NCBI RefSeq assembly: GCF_042658845.1
Contig: NZ_JBHSRI010000025.1
Span: 682,001-746,000, forward strand
DNA length: 64,000 bases
From: Paenisporosarcina macmurdoensis
GTDB lineage: Bacteria; Bacillota; Bacilli; Bacillales_A; Planococcaceae
Reading direction: 5' to 3'
Shown in pieces: positions 1 to 7,813 of this stretch. The position numbers and the translations under genes are program-made. Below the pieces are notes generated by a model. The model saw only the letters and a list, made by a program, of their open reading frames with translations, ran no database searches and was not told the DNA's origin. Every line of letters starts with the position of its first letter. The stretch's first letter is position 1.

Positions 1-23
1 TTTGGAAAGTCGGTTCGCTTTTC

Positions 24-638
24 ATGTCGATTTGGAAAAGAAAATTCTTATGGTTGCTTACAGGATTGATAGCACTTATTGTGGTTATTCCTTTTGCTGC
101 ATTCTGGATGATCCAGGGAAGTACCTTTACAGAAAATAAGGGAGCTTTTTTAGAAAAGATTCAAGCGATAAATGAATTAGCAACTGCAGAAGCGTATACA
201 AAAGTAATTATTAACCGCCAAGATAATGAGGTTTTTGGAAAAGAAATAGGATTGAATTTACCTGGCACAAAACGTCAATTGTTAGTGGTCATACCTGGAT
301 CTGTAAAAGCCGGCATTGATTTCTCAAAAATCCAAGAAGACGATATCGTGCTCGATGAAGAAGAAAAAACAGCCACCCTTACCTTACCAAGAGCAGAGTT
401 GTTGGGCGGACCTGAAATTTTCTTCGATCAAGTCGAAGTATTTTCATATGAAGGATTGTTCCGTGAGAAAGCGGACATAACAGAAGCAAATAATCTAATG
501 CAGGAAGCGAAAAAACTAATGAAGGAAGAAACAACTGGACAAGGGGTATTAGAACTTGCCGAAGAAAACGCTGCTCGTTCAGTTTCGGAGATGTTTTCAT
601 TGGTTGAGTATGATGTCACGGTTGAATTCGAGGAGTGA
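24..638 (+). CDS. DUF4230 domain membrane-anchored protein
   Basis: A 204-residue protein with one N-terminal membrane segment (about residues 8-30) and the rest predicted outside the membrane. The section from about residue 50 to 190, with the VIPGSVKAGIDFSKI stretch followed by a short beta-rich part, resembles DUF4230 proteins, whose function is unknown. The frame is open back to the window edge, so a start before position 1 cannot be excluded; ATG 24 is chosen because the membrane segment follows directly. The stop overlaps the ung region, so the two are probably co-transcribed. Confidence 0.75.
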   Translation: MSIWKRKFLWLLTGLIALIVVIPFAAFWMIQGSTFTENKGAFLEKIQAINELATAEAYTKVIINRQDNEVFGKEIGLNLPGTKRQLLVVIPGSVKAGIDFSKIQEDDIVLDEEEKTATLTLPRAELLGGPEIFFDQVEVFSYEGLFREKADITEANNLMQEAKKLMKEETTGQGVLELAEENAARSVSEMFSLVEYDVTVEFEE

Positions 639-643
639 TGCTT

Positions 644-1318
644 GTGGAAAAAATGATGTTTGAAAATGACTGGCAACAAGTACTTGAAACAGAATTCGAC
701 AAACCTTACTATTTACAATTACGCGAGTTTTTGAAACAACAATATAGTTGTGAAACCGTTTACCCTGAGATGGATAATGTATGGAGTGCTTTTAATGAAA
801 CAGCCTACGAAGACGTCAAAGTCGTCATAGTTGGACAAGATCCATACCATGGTCCAGGTCAAGCACACGGCATGAGTTTTTCAGTCCAAGCCGGCGTTAA
901 ACATCCACCGAGTTTGCGAAACATGTTAAAAGAACTGAACGATGATCTCGGATGCGAACTCCCAGAAGAAGGCACGTTGACTAAGTGGGCACAACAAGGC
1001 GTCTTCCTATTAAACACTGTTCTTACCGTTCGGGCTGGTGCTGCACATTCACATAAAGACCAAGGCTGGGAACTCTTTACGGATGAAGTCATACGAAAAC
1101 TTTCACAGCGCGAAACTCCTATAGTGTTCGTATTATGGGGAAGACCCGCGCAAATGAAACGCAAATTAATCGACACATCACGTCATGCCATCATTGAATC
1201 TGTTCACCCAAGCCCTTTAAGTGCATATCGTGGATTCTTTGGAAGCAAGCCGTATTCCAAAATTAATATGCAACTAACAGAGTGGGGTCAACCACCAATA
1301 GACTTTTGCTTGAAGTAG
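644..1318 (+). CDS. ung: Uracil-DNA glycosylase, family 1
   Basis: Removes uracil from DNA as the first step of base excision repair. The water-activating motif GQDPYHGPGQAHG is at about residues 64-76, with the catalytic Asp at about 66. The DNA-intercalating loop HPSPLSAYRGF near the C-terminus carries the catalytic His. Length (224) matches the family. GTG 644 is preferred because the GAGGAG ribosome site at 630-635 lies 8 bases ahead; the frame extends to GTG 635, which overlaps that site. It is followed by ywdI and ywdK as in B. subtilis. Confidence 0.97.
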   Translation: MEKMMFENDWQQVLETEFDKPYYLQLREFLKQQYSCETVYPEMDNVWSAFNETAYEDVKVVIVGQDPYHGPGQAHGMSFSVQAGVKHPPSLRNMLKELNDDLGCELPEEGTLTKWAQQGVFLLNTVLTVRAGAAHSHKDQGWELFTDEVIRKLSQRETPIVFVLWGRPAQMKRKLIDTSRHAIIESVHPSPLSAYRGFFGSKPYSKINMQLTEWGQPPIDFCLK

Positions 1319-1374
1319 TTTTCGTGGTAAAGTGAACTCTGACAAGAAGATGTGAAAAAGGAGAGTGACACAAC

Positions 1375-1653
1375 GTGATTCCATATAGTCGAGTTGTCAC
1401 CGAAATAGAGAAACATGTATCCATTGCCAAAAGTAGAGGCGACGATCAAAGTATTCGGGAGTCTTTGCTCGCGATTCGTGCTTTATGTGATGTAGCGTTA
1501 AGCGAACAACCGAATGTGAAGCCGTTAAATATGCCGATTCAAATCGCTCAAACCTCACAAATAGTTTCATCTCCTCCAGCCGTTCAAACCATTTCTGCAG
1601 GCGAACGCGTGAAAGAAGCAGACGCAAACGGCGATTCATTGTTTGATTTTTAA
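1375..1653 (+). CDS. ywdI: YwdI family protein (DUF5327)
   Basis: A 92-residue soluble protein. The first 45 residues form a predicted helical hairpin (SRVVTEIEKHVSIAKS, then RESLLAIRALCDVAL) typical of YwdI proteins, followed by a low-complexity Pro/Ser/Val tail ending in DSLFDF. GTG start with AAGGAGAG upstream. Position directly after ung is the same as in B. subtilis, which supports the assignment. Function unknown. Confidence 0.8.
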   Translation: MIPYSRVVTEIEKHVSIAKSRGDDQSIRESLLAIRALCDVALSEQPNVKPLNMPIQIAQTSQIVSSPPAVQTISAGERVKEADANGDSLFDF

Positions 1654-1721
1654 CTGGTTCATATTTGAAGTAAGACCGTTAAACGTATTGATCATCCATT
1701 AATGAGAGAAGGAATAAATTC

Positions 1722-2102
1722 ATGCCATTTTTTATCATTGCCGGTGCAGTTAACGCATTTATTGCCGTTGCATTCGGAGCATTTGGTGCTCATGCATTAA
1801 AAGAAAAGCTATCAGAAAAATATTTAGCCATTTGGGAAACAGCCGTACAATACCAAATGTATCACGCGATTGGCCTAATCGTGATCGGCATCTTGATGAG
1901 CACAAATATCATTGGTAACGTAGCACAACTTAGCTGGGCTGGTTACTTGATGTTAGCGGGAATCGTGATTTTCTCTGGCTCACTATATGTCTTAAGCTTA
2001 AGTGGAATTGGTATTCTAGGAGCAATCACACCAATCGGAGGAGTAGCCTTCCTTTCAGCATGGGTTCTCGTGATTATAGCCGCAGTAAAACACATGAACT
2101 AA
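1722..2102 (+). CDS. ywdK: YwdK, DUF423 integral membrane protein
   Basis: A 126-residue protein made of four membrane helices. The start has the FGAFGAHALK signature seen in DUF423 proteins, and the family length is matched. Molecular function is unknown. It ends the ung-ywdI-ywdK group and is followed by a strong terminator. ATG 1722 has GAGAAGGAA upstream. Confidence 0.9.
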   Translation: MPFFIIAGAVNAFIAVAFGAFGAHALKEKLSEKYLAIWETAVQYQMYHAIGLIVIGILMSTNIIGNVAQLSWAGYLMLAGIVIFSGSLYVLSLSGIGILGAITPIGGVAFLSAWVLVIIAAVKHMN

Positions 2103-2106
2103 AAGC

Positions 2107-2136
2107 AAAACGTCCTCTCCATGAGGGCGTTTTTTT
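2107..2136 (+). terminator. Intrinsic terminator after ywdK
   Basis: Stem of AACGTCCTC with GAGGGCGTT (one G-T pair) around a TCCAT loop, followed by seven T. Confidence 0.9.
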
Positions 2137-2558
2137 GTTGGAAATCTTTATAAGTGAAACCTCTGGGGTTGATTAAACGTAAAATATATGGAGATGGGTT
2201 ACCCATATGAATTCTAATAATGGGTATTCATAGTGAAAAATTGTGAAGGTTTTCACTTCAACTGACTTTCCATGTTAGTTGAAGAAAGAATAGAGGATTG
2301 CAATGGATTAGTAACCACAGGAGCAACCTTGTATGCGACGAGTAACCGCAGAAGCACATCTTTTCTTGAATCCCTCACTCCAATCAAATTACTGAAATTC
2401 TTAACAAACAAAATGAATAATCTTCAAATATTCATTTATTATCCAACTAACGCTTTTTGAAATTGTCTCAAATGTTTAATGAAACTGAGGGGGTATTTTA
2501 GAACTTAAGGGGCAGCAAGTCAAAGGATCTTTACTTTTACTCAGGGAGGTATTTTGTG
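2137..2558. other. AT-rich intergenic stretch without a supported gene
   Basis: About 420 bases between the ywdK terminator and the next gene. It holds only an unconvincing 62-codon open frame (2272-2460) without a ribosome site. A good ribosome site, AGGGAGGT at 2543-2550, belongs to the downstream gene. Confidence 0.6.
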
Positions 2559-3041
2559 ATGAAGTCGAGGGTAAAACAGCTTTTGTTTTTAGTTGTACCG
2601 ATAATGATTATAAGCAGTGCTTTTTTGATGGAGAATATGGAATTGAAAAAGGAGCTAGGTAATCAATATCAAAGGGAGATGCAGCAGGCAAGTGGCTATT
2701 TAGGGGCTTTATCGAGAATGTCACCTTCAGAGTTACAGGCAACTGGGGAATCGAATCTTTTTCTATATCAGATAATCTATTTATCGCACATTTCTTTTAC
2801 TATTCAGCATCACGAGTTAGCTGATTTATTAATGGAAACTGAACATCAATTGAGTTCGGTAAATTCACTAAATGAGGTGGAGCTAACAGTATTAGTTACA
2901 GATATACGGAAGCTAGCCTTTACAGTGAATGACTTAATCGTTGAAGTCGGAGATAAAAGAATGGATTGGTATCAATTTTACCAAAGACCATCTAAAAGTG
3001 TGCTGGAGCGAATTGATGAACGCCTAGCGATGGAGTATTAG
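2559..3041 (+). CDS. Hypothetical membrane-anchored protein
   Basis: A 160-residue protein not recognised. It has a basic N-terminus and one hydrophobic segment (about residues 6-23) that would act as a signal anchor, then an all-helical extracytoplasmic region rich in Glu and Leu (QYQREMQQASGYLGAL onward) that may form coiled coil. ATG 2559 lies 8 bases from a perfect AGGGAGGT; the GTG three bases earlier is too close. It stands alone in an accessory patch. Confidence 0.65.
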   Translation: MKSRVKQLLFLVVPIMIISSAFLMENMELKKELGNQYQREMQQASGYLGALSRMSPSELQATGESNLFLYQIIYLSHISFTIQHHELADLLMETEHQLSSVNSLNEVELTVLVTDIRKLAFTVNDLIVEVGDKRMDWYQFYQRPSKSVLERIDERLAMEY

Positions 3042-3289
3042 TAGGAAAGCAAAAATTATACTTGTACTATTCATGTTAACAGTTATAGTTTAGGTGGATT
3101 TTATTACTTTCTTAAAAGTTAAAATGCACAAACTATGCAACAAGTTTCTGTTCATACTTGTTGGTTCATGGAACCATGCGGCAATCATAATTGCGAAAAA
3201 AATAATTGAATATTTAATTATCCATAATAACACGTATCTTTTATATGATATAATTCCATAAATTGTATAAAATATTAGATGGAGGATTT

Positions 3290-3850
3290 ATGAAATTCAT
3301 ATTATTATTTGGCCCACAAGCAGTTGGTAAAATGACAGTCGGGCAAGAACTAGAAAAAATAACAGATTTAAAGCTTTTTCATAACCATATGACAATCGAT
3401 TTAGTGCAGCCCTTTTTTGATTTCGATACGGATGCATATAAAAGATTAGTGAACCTATTCCGTCACGAGATATTTGAAGAAGCATCGAAAAGCGATTTAT
3501 ATGGAATGGTTTTCACTTATGTTTGGGCGTTCGATCAACAATCAGATTGGGATTTTGTGAATGAAGTTTGTCATACTTTTGAGTCAAAAGGTGGAGAAAT
3601 CTATTTTGTAGAACTTGAAGCTGATGTAGATGAAAGGCTTGATCGAAACAAAACGCCTAATCGACTTGAACATAAGCCAACAAAACGAAACATTGTGCAA
3701 TCTGAACATCATTTAAAAGTCACATTGGAACATCACAGATTAAACTCAAATGAAAATGAAATCACACGAGAAAATTACATCAGAATTAACAATACGAAAT
3801 TAAACGCAAATGAAGTGGCAAAAATCATCCAAAATAAGTTCGGTTTGTAG
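3290..3850 (+). CDS. P-loop nucleotide kinase-like protein (AAA/shikimate kinase-like)
   Basis: A 186-residue protein starting with a beta strand and P-loop, KFILLFGPQAVGKMTVGQEL. The Walker A is GPQAVGKMT: Met replaces the Ser/Thr that normally follows the Lys, and Thr comes one later. The middle of the protein (HNHMTIDLVQPFFDF, FVELEADVDERLDRN) resembles small-molecule kinases of the AAA_18/shikimate kinase type. Substrate unknown. ATG 3290 follows GGAGG by 5 bases; the frame runs back to 3263 without a ribosome site. Lower GC than the core genes, consistent with an accessory gene. Confidence 0.7.
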   Translation: MKFILLFGPQAVGKMTVGQELEKITDLKLFHNHMTIDLVQPFFDFDTDAYKRLVNLFRHEIFEEASKSDLYGMVFTYVWAFDQQSDWDFVNEVCHTFESKGGEIYFVELEADVDERLDRNKTPNRLEHKPTKRNIVQSEHHLKVTLEHHRLNSNENEITRENYIRINNTKLNANEVAKIIQNKFGL

Positions 3851-3945
3851 TAATTATAAATGGTTTTATATGGCTGCTTCCGTTGTTCCAAGGGGACTAA
3901 TCATATTTTTTTACATAATGCAGTAAATTAAAGTGGAGGGGAAAA

Positions 3946-4497
3946 ATGAATAAAAAAGTAATGACAAAAAGAATAACCGTAATTATTCTGATTTTTATTT
4001 TTGTTTTTATTTGGGGTATGGGTGAGAGGGCTTCTTCCTATTCTGAACCTTCAGAAGCTTTGTTTGCTAGTGATCAAGATATGGTTTTAATTCCGGGCTA
4101 TAAAATGAATGATGAAGCTCTTTACTTTTTCATTAAAGACAAGAAGTATTTAGGAGCAGCTTATGTAAAGAAAGGACTCTTTGGATGGAAAACAGGAGTT
4201 CTTACTTGGGGGTCTTCGGATTTTAAGGCAAGCTCTGACAACTTAAACAGTTACTCAGGGCATGGTGAAAATCTCATATATGGGTTAATTAAAAATGGTG
4301 ATGAACGAATGATTAAAATGGGTGAACATGAAGCTAAGTTACTAAATTTAGAAATGTTACCTAACAGCACTGTCCAAGAATATCAATTACAAGATATGTA
4401 CATTTGGTACTTTGAAAGCGAAATTACTCTTGATAGTGGAGAAATAAAGTTACTAAACAAAAGTACGGGAGAACAATTAGATTCAGTAACTAATTAA
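3946..4497 (+). CDS. Hypothetical exported or membrane-anchored protein
   Basis: A 183-residue protein not recognised. Residues 1-10 are basic, and residues 10-25 form a hydrophobic signal or anchor segment. The mature part is mixed alpha/beta with aromatic-rich strands (LYFFIKDKKYLGAAYVKKG, MYIWYF) and no catalytic motif I can identify. GTGGAGGGG ribosome site in front of ATG 3946. A good terminator follows, so it is probably monocistronic. Confidence 0.6.
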   Translation: MNKKVMTKRITVIILIFIFVFIWGMGERASSYSEPSEALFASDQDMVLIPGYKMNDEALYFFIKDKKYLGAAYVKKGLFGWKTGVLTWGSSDFKASSDNLNSYSGHGENLIYGLIKNGDERMIKMGEHEAKLLNLEMLPNSTVQEYQLQDMYIWYFESEITLDSGEIKLLNKSTGEQLDSVTN

Positions 4498-4513
4498 TAG
4501 TTGAAGTACCATC

Positions 4514-4550
4514 AAAAGGAGCCTGGAAATTATCCAAGCTCTTTTCTTTT
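4514..4550 (+). terminator. Intrinsic terminator
   Basis: AAAAGGAGC pairs with GCTCTTTT around an inner TGGA/TCCA stem, followed by a T-rich run. Confidence 0.75.
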
Positions 4551-4649
4551 GAACTCTCTAATTAGTTAATAGAAAGATGCTAAACAGCTAAACCAATTGA
4601 AACCAACTATCCGTGTGCTCGTCTAATTGAGAAATAAGGGGGGATTAAC

Positions 4650-5177
4650 TTGAAAAGAATTAGCTTAATTAGTGGGTTACTCTTGCTACTCGGCGCATGT
4701 GGAAGTGAGGGTCATTCGATTCAAGAACCTACGTTTGAAGAATTGAAAGAACATGCACATATTGTGAAGAGTGCAAGTGAAAGTAACGTTTTTGTAGACT
4801 TTACCTCTTATGGATATACAGATGATGCAAAGTTGCGCTCCTTCTCAGGCACTGAGATTGAATCGAAGGATATTCGTGTTGGAAGTTTAATTGACTATGA
4901 AGACACAGGAGTAATTGCGGAATCCTATCCGAGTCAAGGGACGATCAAAAGCCTTACTTTGTATGACGATGAACGAAGTAAAAGATTTGAAAAAGGCATT
5001 GCCCATTTACTAAGCAATCAAGATACTAATGCATTCATTGGCTATAAATTGCTCAACTTTGATGGTGACGAGTTGATTATTGAATTCACAGATTACCTCG
5101 ATGCAGATGTCGTTTATAATGCTTCAATTAACTTAGAAACACTTGAATTCGAAGTAGCTGAAGCTTCAGGCGAATAG
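4650..5177 (+). CDS. Hypothetical lipoprotein
   Basis: A 175-residue protein with a lipoprotein signal peptide. The lipobox LGAC puts the lipidated Cys at about residue 17, followed by a Gly/Ser linker, so the protein should be anchored on the outer face of the membrane. The remaining 155 residues are acidic, alpha/beta, and match no family I recognise. GGGGGG ribosome site in front of the TTG start at 4650. A strong terminator follows. Confidence 0.7.
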   Translation: MKRISLISGLLLLLGACGSEGHSIQEPTFEELKEHAHIVKSASESNVFVDFTSYGYTDDAKLRSFSGTEIESKDIRVGSLIDYEDTGVIAESYPSQGTIKSLTLYDDERSKRFEKGIAHLLSNQDTNAFIGYKLLNFDGDELIIEFTDYLDADVVYNASINLETLEFEVAEASGE

Positions 5178-5205
5178 CAAATTACTAGATAGAAAAGTAG
5201 ATAGA

Positions 5206-5245
5206 AAAAGGAATCTATAAGGAAATCAACTTATAGATTCCTTTT
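5206..5245. terminator. Bidirectional terminator between convergent genes
   Basis: AAAGGAATCTATAA pairs perfectly with TTATAGATTCCTTT. Both flanks give T-runs on the relevant strand, so it can serve the lipoprotein gene and the convergent Spo0E-like gene. Confidence 0.9.
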
Positions 5246-5275
5246 CATCTATTCGAATTTTGGTAGGGAATTGGC

Positions 5276-5458
5276 CTAATAGGTAGGAGCCAACTGTTTA
5301 AGAGAGCCGTGGATTTCTTGGTATTGATTAAGTAACATATCGAGTTCTTGACTGCATGCTACTACACTAGAATGGGTAAAACCAAGATGGTTTGCTCTAT
5401 GGTACATCACTTTCTTTTTCAATATAATTTGCCCTAGTAAGAAATTTTTACTTTGCAT
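5276..5458 (-). CDS. Spo0E-like aspartyl-phosphate phosphatase
   Basis: A 60-residue protein with the Spo0E-family pattern: a first helix, a short loop (ANHLGFTHSSVVA), then the signature CSQELDMLLNQYQE, where SQELD is the invariant core. Known members (Spo0E, YisI, YnzD) dephosphorylate Spo0A~P and delay sporulation, so this is a likely negative input to the phosphorelay, whose spo0F is also in this window (50.3 kb). GAGGA lies about 13 bases from the start, a rather long spacing. Target specificity is inferred from the family only. Confidence 0.8.
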   Translation of the reverse strand: MQSKNFLLGQIILKKKVMYHRANHLGFTHSSVVACSQELDMLLNQYQEIHGSLKQLAPTY

Positions 5459-5720
5459 AATTTTTCATCATTCCTCTTTTAAAGTAGTAAGTAATGTTGC
5501 ACAAAGAACATCATATAACATTTGTCTTGTAATAATCTGTCACATTTTGTAATAAAGAATATTGTTATCAATTTGTAACGCTTAGTTAAACTTCCCGTAA
5601 AGCTTGTAATATTTCGAGGACTGAATAGATGCATAATCATAGATTATTCTTAGAAATAACAAGGATATTATAGTACAATTTTTGGAAGAGCTATCAAGCC
5701 AACTTAAGGGAGGGAACATA

Positions 5721-6623
5721 ATGAAAACCATTTCACGAGATGTAGGGATAATATACGAATTTAATGAAACAAATCAGCCAATTGCTACTGTAGCCTCTGG
5801 AAGTATGGTGCGAATTGAAACGTACGATTGTTTCAAGAATCAAATTGACTCAGAAGATATGGAACTTACTAATCTCGATTGGGATCAAATCAATCCAGCA
5901 ACTGGACCAATATTTGTAGAAGATGCAAAACCAGGAGATGTTCTGAAAGTTAAAATACACTCGATTGAAATCGATTCGCAAGGCGTTATGCTCGTTGGTC
6001 CGAATTTAGGTATTATGGGTCATCAAATTGAGAAAATGAGCGTCAAAATCTTACCAATTGAAAATGAAAAAGTTCTGTTTAATGATTTGCAACTGCCTAT
6101 AAACAAAATGATTGGTGTGATTGGCGTCGCGCCATTTGGGCAAGGTGTGAACTGTGGGACACCCGGAGCACACGGTGGCAATATGGACAATAAAATGGTG
6201 ACAGAAGGTGCTACTTTGTATTTCCCAGTAGCTGTCGAAGGGGCTTTATTTGGACTAGGTGATTTTCATGCAGCAATGGGTGACGGTGAAGTAAGTGTTT
6301 CAGGGGTAGAAGTAGCGGGAGCAGCAATTGTCACACTTGAAGTTATGAAAGGGCAACATTTAGAGCAACCTATGCTTGAGAATGATGAGAGCTTTACACA
6401 AATTGCGTCGGCCATGACACTGGATGAAGCTTCGAAAATGGCTACACAATTGATGATTAATAGATTGGTTGAACGCACAGATATGAATGTCAGTGAAGTG
6501 ACCATGCTAATGAGTGCGGTAGGGCAACTAGAAATTTGCCAAGTAGTAGATCCACTCGTTACAGTGCGATTTGTTGTTCCCAAATGGCTTCTTTCACAAC
6601 TTAATGCAACATTAATTGGATAA
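5721..6623 (+). CDS. Acetamidase/formamidase family protein
   Basis: A 300-residue protein of the FmdA/AmdA family, which hydrolyses formamide or acetamide to ammonia and the acid. Family landmarks are the N-terminal substrate strand GSMVRIETYDCF, the motif VAPFGQGVNCGTPGAHGGNMD near the middle, then FGLGDFHAAMGDGEVSVSGVE carrying the metal-binding Asp/His/Glu residues. ATG 5721 has GGGAGGG 7 bases ahead; the frame extends back to 5682 without a ribosome site. It is monocistronic and followed by a terminator. The substrate cannot be told from sequence. Confidence 0.88.
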   Translation: MKTISRDVGIIYEFNETNQPIATVASGSMVRIETYDCFKNQIDSEDMELTNLDWDQINPATGPIFVEDAKPGDVLKVKIHSIEIDSQGVMLVGPNLGIMGHQIEKMSVKILPIENEKVLFNDLQLPINKMIGVIGVAPFGQGVNCGTPGAHGGNMDNKMVTEGATLYFPVAVEGALFGLGDFHAAMGDGEVSVSGVEVAGAAIVTLEVMKGQHLEQPMLENDESFTQIASAMTLDEASKMATQLMINRLVERTDMNVSEVTMLMSAVGQLEICQVVDPLVTVRFVVPKWLLSQLNATLIG

Positions 6624-6631
6624 TTCAAGAC

Positions 6632-6672
6632 AAAACGCCCTTCCAAAAAGCAAAATTGGAAGGGCGTTTTTT
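6632..6672 (+). terminator. Intrinsic terminator after the formamidase gene
   Basis: AAAACGCCCTTCCA pairs with TGGAAGGGCGTTTT, followed by T. A weaker T-run on the other strand may also stop gerQ transcription. Confidence 0.9.
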
Positions 6673-6684
6673 AAATTTAATAGA

Positions 6685-6782
6685 TGACGTAGGAAAAATC
6701 GGCGTTGACGTAGGAATAAAAGCTTTTGACGTAGGAAAAATCAACGCTCACGTAGGAAAAATCGTCATCCACGTAGGAAACC
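6685..6782 (+). repeat. 21-bp periodic array, CGTAGGAAAA family (5 units)
   Basis: Five copies of [TC]GACGTAGGAA(A/T)AA or CACGTAGGAAA at an exact 21-bp step, with spacers that differ from each other. It sits between the formamidase terminator and the 3' end of gerQ. The same motif occurs in composite modules at 20.7, 21.1, 44.1 and 44.5 kb. Confidence 0.9.
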
Positions 6783-6785
6783 TAC

Positions 6786-7136
6786 TTAAAAGTAAATAAT
6801 CTCTTCATCAAATGTCACGTAATCCAAATAAATCAAAGGAATTAAATAGCGTTTGCCTGTTGCTGGTTCACTAACGATAAGATGATCGCGCCCTGCAGCT
6901 TCTATAATACCTTTGACGACCTTTGCATTCCATTCGCGGTTGTTTTCAAACGTTAAATAGACGGTAGCTAGCTTGCCTTTGTTTAAGCGTAAAATGTTTT
7001 CAATGTATGATTCCTCGCCCGCTGGACCTGGACGTCCTCCTGCTGGTATTTGAGGTGGAGTCATGGGTTGAGGCATCATTTGTTGAGGTTGTTGCATTCC
7101 TTGAGCATAAGCTGGATTCCAATAATATTGTACCAA
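6786..7136 (-). CDS. gerQ: Spore coat protein GerQ
   Basis: A 116-residue spore coat protein needed for the action of CwlJ in germination, known to be cross-linked by transglutaminase Tgl. The N-terminal 45 residues are rich in Gln, Met and Pro, and the C-terminal 75 residues are the conserved core (SYIENILRLNKGKLATVYLT, EAAGRDHLIVS, GKRYLIPLIYLDYVTFDEE). It lies 18 bases downstream of cwlJ, so the two form an operon, matching the dependence of CwlJ on GerQ. Confidence 0.95.
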   Translation of the reverse strand: MVQYYWNPAYAQGMQQPQQMMPQPMTPPQIPAGGRPGPAGEESYIENILRLNKGKLATVYLTFENNREWNAKVVKGIIEAAGRDHLIVSEPATGKRYLIPLIYLDYVTFDEEIIYF

Positions 7137-7154
7137 GATATCATCCTTTCATAG

Positions 7155-7574
7155 TTAAATATTTGGGCAATTTGCCGCAATTGGAGAGAAAAAACAATGT
7201 GCTTTGAAGCGACCTGTGTTCGGTTGGTTATACCATGTCGCTGGGCAAGCACCTGGTGGCTCGAAAAACCACAAAGAACGACTTGCTGGATGGAATCGTT
7301 CACCAGCAATTACGCGCCTTGCCAGTGCCTTATCCTGTTCGCGAGCACGCAGAAAAAAATAGGGTTTGGTAGTTGCTTCAAAACCACCTGGACTCTGGAA
7401 AACCATTTGCTGCATGGTCCGAATGTTTTTAAAATCAAGACAATCGAAGCGTACGCGGTTAACACCGACATTGCCTACCATGAGCATTCCTTGTTTTCCT
7501 TCACCCTCAGCTTCTGCTCTCATTAAACGGGCCAACATATCTACATCTTTGTCAGTTGCGCGGATAACCGCCAC
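7155..7574 (-). CDS. cwlJ: Spore cortex hydrolase CwlJ
   Basis: A 139-residue cell wall hydrolase of the CwlJ/SleB family that degrades spore cortex during germination. It has the single catalytic domain: RLMRAEAEGEGKQGMLMVG with the presumed catalytic Glu at about residue 22, then VNRVRFDC, and ARRVIAGERFHPASRSLWFF. It lacks the signal peptide and binding domain of SleB, as CwlJ does. GTG 7574 follows GAGGAGG. The sequence CATATATAT about 30 bases upstream could be a mother-cell (sigma-E or sigma-K) -10 element, but I see no clear -35. Confidence 0.94.
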   Translation of the reverse strand: MAVIRATDKDVDMLARLMRAEAEGEGKQGMLMVGNVGVNRVRFDCLDFKNIRTMQQMVFQSPGGFEATTKPYFFLRAREQDKALARRVIAGERFHPASRSLWFFEPPGACPATWYNQPNTGRFKAHCFFSPIAANCPNI

Positions 7575-7693
7575 AGCACAACCTCCTCAAAAATATATAT
7601 GCTCTGCTCTATACGAATAGACCTGTTCGAGGCACCTTTTCACTTAAAGAATAGCGACCAGATTTGTATTAATATTATTAACGTATGCCACAA

Positions 7694-7737
7694 AAAAACC
7701 CCAAACGCAGTGCGTGGGGGCTAATTAGTTTGGTTTT
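7694..7737 (+). repeat. Dispersed repeat with GGGGGC hairpin, copy 1
   Basis: A CCCC...GGGG hairpin followed by CTAATTAGTTTGGTTTT. A second copy is at 31768-31815, with the same 3' tail and a different stem. Function unknown. Confidence 0.7.
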
Positions 7738-7777
7738 GAATGACTCCTTGAGGAAGGGGGGATTTCCATTTCAATCT

Positions 7778-7806
7778 AAAAAAAGACCACGCAATTATGC
7801 GTGGCC
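7778..7806 (-). terminator. Intrinsic terminator of hemQ
   Basis: On the minus strand GCCACGC pairs with GCGTGGT around TAATT, followed by seven T. It lies 8 bases after the hemQ stop. Confidence 0.9.
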
Positions 7807-7813
7807 TCGTCAT

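Noticed and set aside
2272..2460. 62-codon open frame after ywdK
   Set aside because: No ribosome site, no recognisable composition or family, and it lies in AT-rich intergenic DNA.
6685..6782. CRISPR array
   Set aside because: Repeated core is only about 10-13 bases and spacers 8-11 bases, too short for CRISPR; no cas genes in the window.
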